Shown one piece after another: positions 61,298-64,000 of a DNA stretch of 64,000 bases. The DNA comes from Rhizobium ruizarguesonis (GTDB taxonomy: Bacteria > Pseudomonadota > Alphaproteobacteria > Rhizobiales > Rhizobiaceae): NCBI RefSeq assembly GCF_012349115.1, contig NZ_PQIG01000133.1, positions 62,001-126,000 of the forward strand, in the 5' to 3' direction. The notes beneath the pieces are model-generated. The model had not been told where the DNA came from, made no database searches, and saw only the letters and a list, made by a program, of their open reading frames with translations. A program made the position numbers and the translations under genes. Every line of letters begins with the position of its first letter. The first letter of the stretch is position 1.

Positions 61298-61984
61298 TCA
61301 GTCGGCGTCGTCGAGGAATTTCCACACGAGCCCGCCGAGCCCGCCGCCCGCAAGTGGCGCAATCCAGAACAGCCAGAGTTGCTGCAGCGCCCAGCCGCCA
61401 ACGAAAAGCGCCTGGCCGGTGGAACGCGCCGGATTGACCGAGGTATTCGTCACGGGGATAGAAACGAGATGGATCAGCGTCAGCCCGAGGCCGATCGCAA
61501 GCGGCGCGAAGCCGGCAGGCACCCGGCTGCTGGTCGACCCCAAGATGATGATCAGGAAGAACATGGTCAGCAGCACTTCGATCAGCAGCGCCGAAAGCAG
61601 TGAATAACCGCCTGGAGAATGATCGCCATATCCGTTGGCAGCAAAGCCGCCGAGTTCGAAACCTGCCTTGCCGCTGGCGATGAGATAAAGCAGCGCCGCC
61701 GCGGCGATGGCGCCGACAACCTGCACGACGACATAGGGAACGAGACGCGCCGCGGGAAACCGTCCGGCAACCGTAAGGCCGAGGGAGACGGCGGGATTGA
61801 AATGACCGCCCGAAATGCCGCCCACGGCATAGGCCATGGTGAGCACCGTCAGACCGAACGCAAAGGCTACGCCGAGAAAACCGATCCCAAGCTCGGGATA
61901 GGCCGCGGCCAGCACGGCGCTGCCGCATCCGCCGAAGACCAGCCAGAACGTGCCGAGAAACTCAGCAACTAGACTCTTTTGCAT
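61298..61984 (-). CDS. aqpZ: Aquaporin Z
   Basis: Water channel with six membrane helices and two half-helices, 228 residues. Both NPA boxes are present (HFNPAVS with N63 and SVNPARS with N184). The arginine of the selectivity filter follows the second box. GGGLGGLVWKFL forms the C-terminus. The start at 61984 has a GGAGG site 6 bases upstream; an in-frame start at 62080 is not supported. Divergent from the transporter gene. Confidence 0.94.
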   Translation of the reverse strand: MQKSLVAEFLGTFWLVFGGCGSAVLAAAYPELGIGFLGVAFAFGLTVLTMAYAVGGISGGHFNPAVSLGLTVAGRFPAARLVPYVVVQVVGAIAAAALLYLIASGKAGFELGGFAANGYGDHSPGGYSLLSALLIEVLLTMFFLIIILGSTSSRVPAGFAPLAIGLGLTLIHLVSIPVTNTSVNPARSTGQALFVGGWALQQLWLFWIAPLAGGGLGGLVWKFLDDAD

Positions 61985-62203
61985 GCTCGCCTCCATAACC
62001 TCAACCAAGAGTTTAAATGAATCCGTTACAATTTGATTCCGGTCAAGCGCGCGGACATTGCCGCGGCAAGCTCCAGGCAAGGATCAAGAAACGGGTGGAG
62101 ATGCAGCAAGTGCGGCGCGAGGAGACGTTTTCTCAGACCTGAAATTGCGTTAAGACCCGCCAGCCTCCCCAGGCGCTCCATAAAAATACTGATTGGAATG
62201 AAA

Positions 62204-63517
62204 ATGACAGACGCGATCTCCGCATCGCCGAGTCCCGCCTCGAACAGCGCGCAAGTCAATTCCCCGGCTCGCGTTCTCATCGCCAGCCTTGTCGGCACTA
62301 CCATCGAATTCTTCGACTTCTACGTCTACGCGACGGCAGCCGTCCTCGTCTTCCCGCATCTCTTCTTCCCGGCAAGCGATTCGAACGCCGCAACGCTGCA
62401 GTCGCTCGTCACTTTCTCGATCGCCTTCTTCGCCCGCCCCATCGGCGCCGTCATTTTCGGTCATTTCGGCGATCGCATCGGCCGCAAGGCGACACTCGTC
62501 GCCGCGCTGATGACGATGGGGCTTTCGACGGTCCTGATCGGCATGCTGCCGGGCTATGATGCGATCGGCATCGCAGCACCCTTGTTGCTGGCGCTTTGCC
62601 GCTTCGGCCAGGGCCTCGGCCTCGGCGGCGAATGGGGCGGCGCCGTTCTGCTTGCCACCGAAAACGCTCCTCCCGGCAAGCGCAGCTGGTACGCCATGTT
62701 CCCGCAGCTGGGCGCGCCGATCGGCTTCATCCTCTCCTCCGGCTTCTTCCTCATCCTGGCGGAAACGATGAGCAACGAGGATTTCCTCGATTACGGGTGG
62801 CGCATTCCCTTCATCGCCAGCCTCGCCCTTGTCGCCGTCGGCCTCTATGTCCGCCTCAAGATCGCCGAGACGCCGGAATTTCGCAAAGCCGTCGAAAAGC
62901 ACGAGCGCGTCGCCGTGCCGATCGAAGTGGTCTTCCGCAACCATCTGCGCAGCCTGATCCTCGGCACCTTCATTGCCGTCGCGACCTTCGTGCTGTTCTA
63001 CCTGATGACGGTCTTCACGCTCTCCTGGGGCACGACACCTCTGGAAAAGGGCGGGCTCGGTTATACGAGAGAGCAGTTCCTGGTCGTCCAGCTTGTCGGC
63101 GTCGTCTTCTTCGGCCTGACAATCCCGCTCTCCGGCTGGCTCTCCGATCTCTATTCGCGCCGCATCATCCTGACGCTGACGACAATTGCCATCGTGATCT
63201 TCGGCTTCTTCTACGCGACGCTGTTGACCAGCGGCCTCACAGGCGCTTTCCTGTGCTCGATCATCGGCCTCGCCTTGATGGGCTTCACCTATGGTCCGAT
63301 CGGCGCTGCCCTGGCCGCCCCCTTTCCGACCACGGTGCGCTATACCGGCGCCTCGATGACCTTCAACCTCGGCGGCATCTTCGGCGCCTCGCTCGCTCCC
63401 TATATCGCCACCTGGCTCGCCACCCATTACAGCCTGGACTATGTCGGCTACTATCTCGCCGCCTCGGCCGTAATCTCGCTGGTCTGCATCCAGCTGTCGG
63501 GCCGCGAGGAAGTCTGA
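62204..63517 (+). CDS. MHS-type MFS transporter
   Basis: A 437-residue importer of the metabolite:proton symporter group (related to ShiA, ProP, KgtP). It has twelve helices. The hallmark FARPIGAVIFGHFGDRIGRKATL motif follows helix 2-3, and LCRFGQGLGLGGEWGGAVLLATENAP is diagnostic for the group. The N-terminal part of the mature protein reads ASLVGTTIEFFDFYVYATAA. The start at 62204 is preferred over 62198 because GGA then lies 6 bases upstream; an open frame extends to 62033 without homology. Substrate not predictable. A terminator follows at 63542. Confidence 0.92.
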   Translation: MTDAISASPSPASNSAQVNSPARVLIASLVGTTIEFFDFYVYATAAVLVFPHLFFPASDSNAATLQSLVTFSIAFFARPIGAVIFGHFGDRIGRKATLVAALMTMGLSTVLIGMLPGYDAIGIAAPLLLALCRFGQGLGLGGEWGGAVLLATENAPPGKRSWYAMFPQLGAPIGFILSSGFFLILAETMSNEDFLDYGWRIPFIASLALVAVGLYVRLKIAETPEFRKAVEKHERVAVPIEVVFRNHLRSLILGTFIAVATFVLFYLMTVFTLSWGTTPLEKGGLGYTREQFLVVQLVGVVFFGLTIPLSGWLSDLYSRRIILTLTTIAIVIFGFFYATLLTSGLTGAFLCSIIGLALMGFTYGPIGAALAAPFPTTVRYTGASMTFNLGGIFGASLAPYIATWLATHYSLDYVGYYLAASAVISLVCIQLSGREEV

Positions 63518-63541
63518 ACCTCGAGTAGCAAGTGAACAACA

Positions 63542-63570
63542 AGCCGCGACGGCTAACGTCGCGGCTTTTG
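63542..63570 (+). terminator. Terminator after the MHS transporter gene
   Basis: Nine-base-pair stem AGCCGCGAC/GTCGCGGCT, loop GGCTAAC, followed by TTTTGTATT. Confidence 0.85.
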
Positions 63571-63631
63571 TATTGATGCCATGAGCACTTCCGGTTAACC
63601 CGAGCACTCACGGCAAAACGGGGAACAGATC

Positions 63632-64000
63632 ATGCGATGCCTCATTACCGGCGCAGCCGGCTTTGTCGGTGGACCACTCGTCGAGAGACTGCATGGAGAG
63701 CGGATATGCGAGCTTGCAGTGACGACGCGATCTGCAGCCGCCAGCTTCCCGACATCTGTGCGGCATTTCCCCATCGAGATAACAAGCGAAACCGATTGGA
63801 CAGCGGTTCTCGAGGGTATCGATGTCATCGTCCATCTCGCCGCTCGTGTTCACATCATGAACGACCGCGCAGCCGATCCGCTTGCGGAATTTCGCCGGAT
63901 CAACACCGCCGCCACGTTGAACCTCGCCGAACAGGCCGCCCGCGCAGGCGTAAAAAGGTTCGTCTTCATCAGCAGCATCAAGGTCAATGGCGAGGAAAAC
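63632..64000 (+). CDS. NAD-dependent epimerase/dehydratase, N-terminal part (runs off window)
   Basis: The first 123 codons encode MRCLITGAAGFVGGPLVERL, an extended SDR dinucleotide-binding start (TGAAGFVG), later VIVHLAARVHIMND and FVFISSIKVNGE. The SSIKVNGE stretch resembles the UDP-glucose 4-epimerase-like members used in surface polysaccharide synthesis (SS-x-V-x-G). GGGGAA precedes the ATG. The catalytic YxxxK and the substrate half are beyond the window, so the product cannot be named further. Confidence 0.85.
   Translation, partial: MRCLITGAAGFVGGPLVERLHGERICELAVTTRSAAASFPTSVRHFPIEITSETDWTAVLEGIDVIVHLAARVHIMNDRAADPLAEFRRINTAATLNLAEQAARAGVKRFVFISSIKVNGEEN

Noticed and set aside
1..64000. 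Prophage, insertion sequence, integrative element or rRNA/tRNA genes
   Set aside because: No transposase, integrase, phage structural gene, rRNA or tRNA-like cloverleaf with a standard T-loop was recognised; gene content is core metabolism and division.

Overview
The window looks like part of the main chromosome of a fast-growing rhizobium, most likely Rhizobium of the etli/leguminosarum group. It is GC-rich. It carries a two-piece, circularly permuted tmRNA gene of the alphaproteobacterial type whose tag reads ANDNYAEARLAA. The SspB protein is of the alphaproteobacterial type, FtsZ has a long C-terminal linker, and intergenic spaces are full of short palindromic mosaic repeats of the kind known from rhizobia. 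I see no rRNA, tRNA, insertion sequence, prophage or CRISPR array. Almost everything is core genome.

Layout. 1-6624: the start of miaA (minus) diverges from serB. Then comes a minus-strand block thyA-folA-hflK-hflC and the periplasmic protease gene degP (nucleotide synthesis, then membrane and envelope quality control). 6770-8370: ssrA (tmRNA), sspB, a DUF4169 gene and a ribbon-helix-helix gene, all plus strand. 8577-18850: a giant AsmA-like protein, an FAD-linked oxidase, an aldo/keto reductase with a divergent LysR regulator, an AbrB-duplication membrane protein, and an AraC regulator divergent from a DUF2000 gene. 18901-26755: an OmpA-type lipoprotein, a lone flagellin, an RND efflux pump with its adaptor, and a membrane-anchored class III nucleotidyl cyclase. 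26914-31691: the prkA-DUF444-spoVR stress operon. 32106-41711: a VOC protein, UvrD helicase, small membrane protein, EF-hand protein, nicotinamidase, a RibD-C protein, a GT-C type membrane protein, DUF2164, and AzlCD-type branched amino acid exporter subunits. 41780-48926: aminopeptidase P, a 57-codon gene, prmA, SCO1, an orphan cheW, creA, an exonuclease and a GNAT acetyltransferase. 48959-61023: the division and cell-wall block read on the minus strand, ddl-ftsQ-ftsA-ftsZ-lpxC-bamD-recN-ligA with one DUF6886-like gene inserted. 61298-64000: aquaporin Z, an MHS-type transporter and the beginning of an NAD-dependent epimerase.

How the parts fit. ThyA consumes methylene-tetrahydrofolate and FolA regenerates the folate. 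HflKC and DegP police membrane and periplasmic proteins. tmRNA tags stalled peptides, and SspB, encoded directly downstream, should hand them to ClpXP. Ddl, FtsQ, FtsA, FtsZ, LpxC and BamD join peptidoglycan precursor synthesis, divisome assembly, lipid A synthesis and outer-membrane protein insertion.

No clearly new biological system is visible. The most interesting items are a family of about 100-bp two-hairpin repeats that sit flush with stop codons (and form the last residues of an AraC regulator), the ssrA-sspB linkage, a 57-codon gene with its own promoter and terminators, a decayed BrnA-like antitoxin fragment, and two long inverted-repeat elements.
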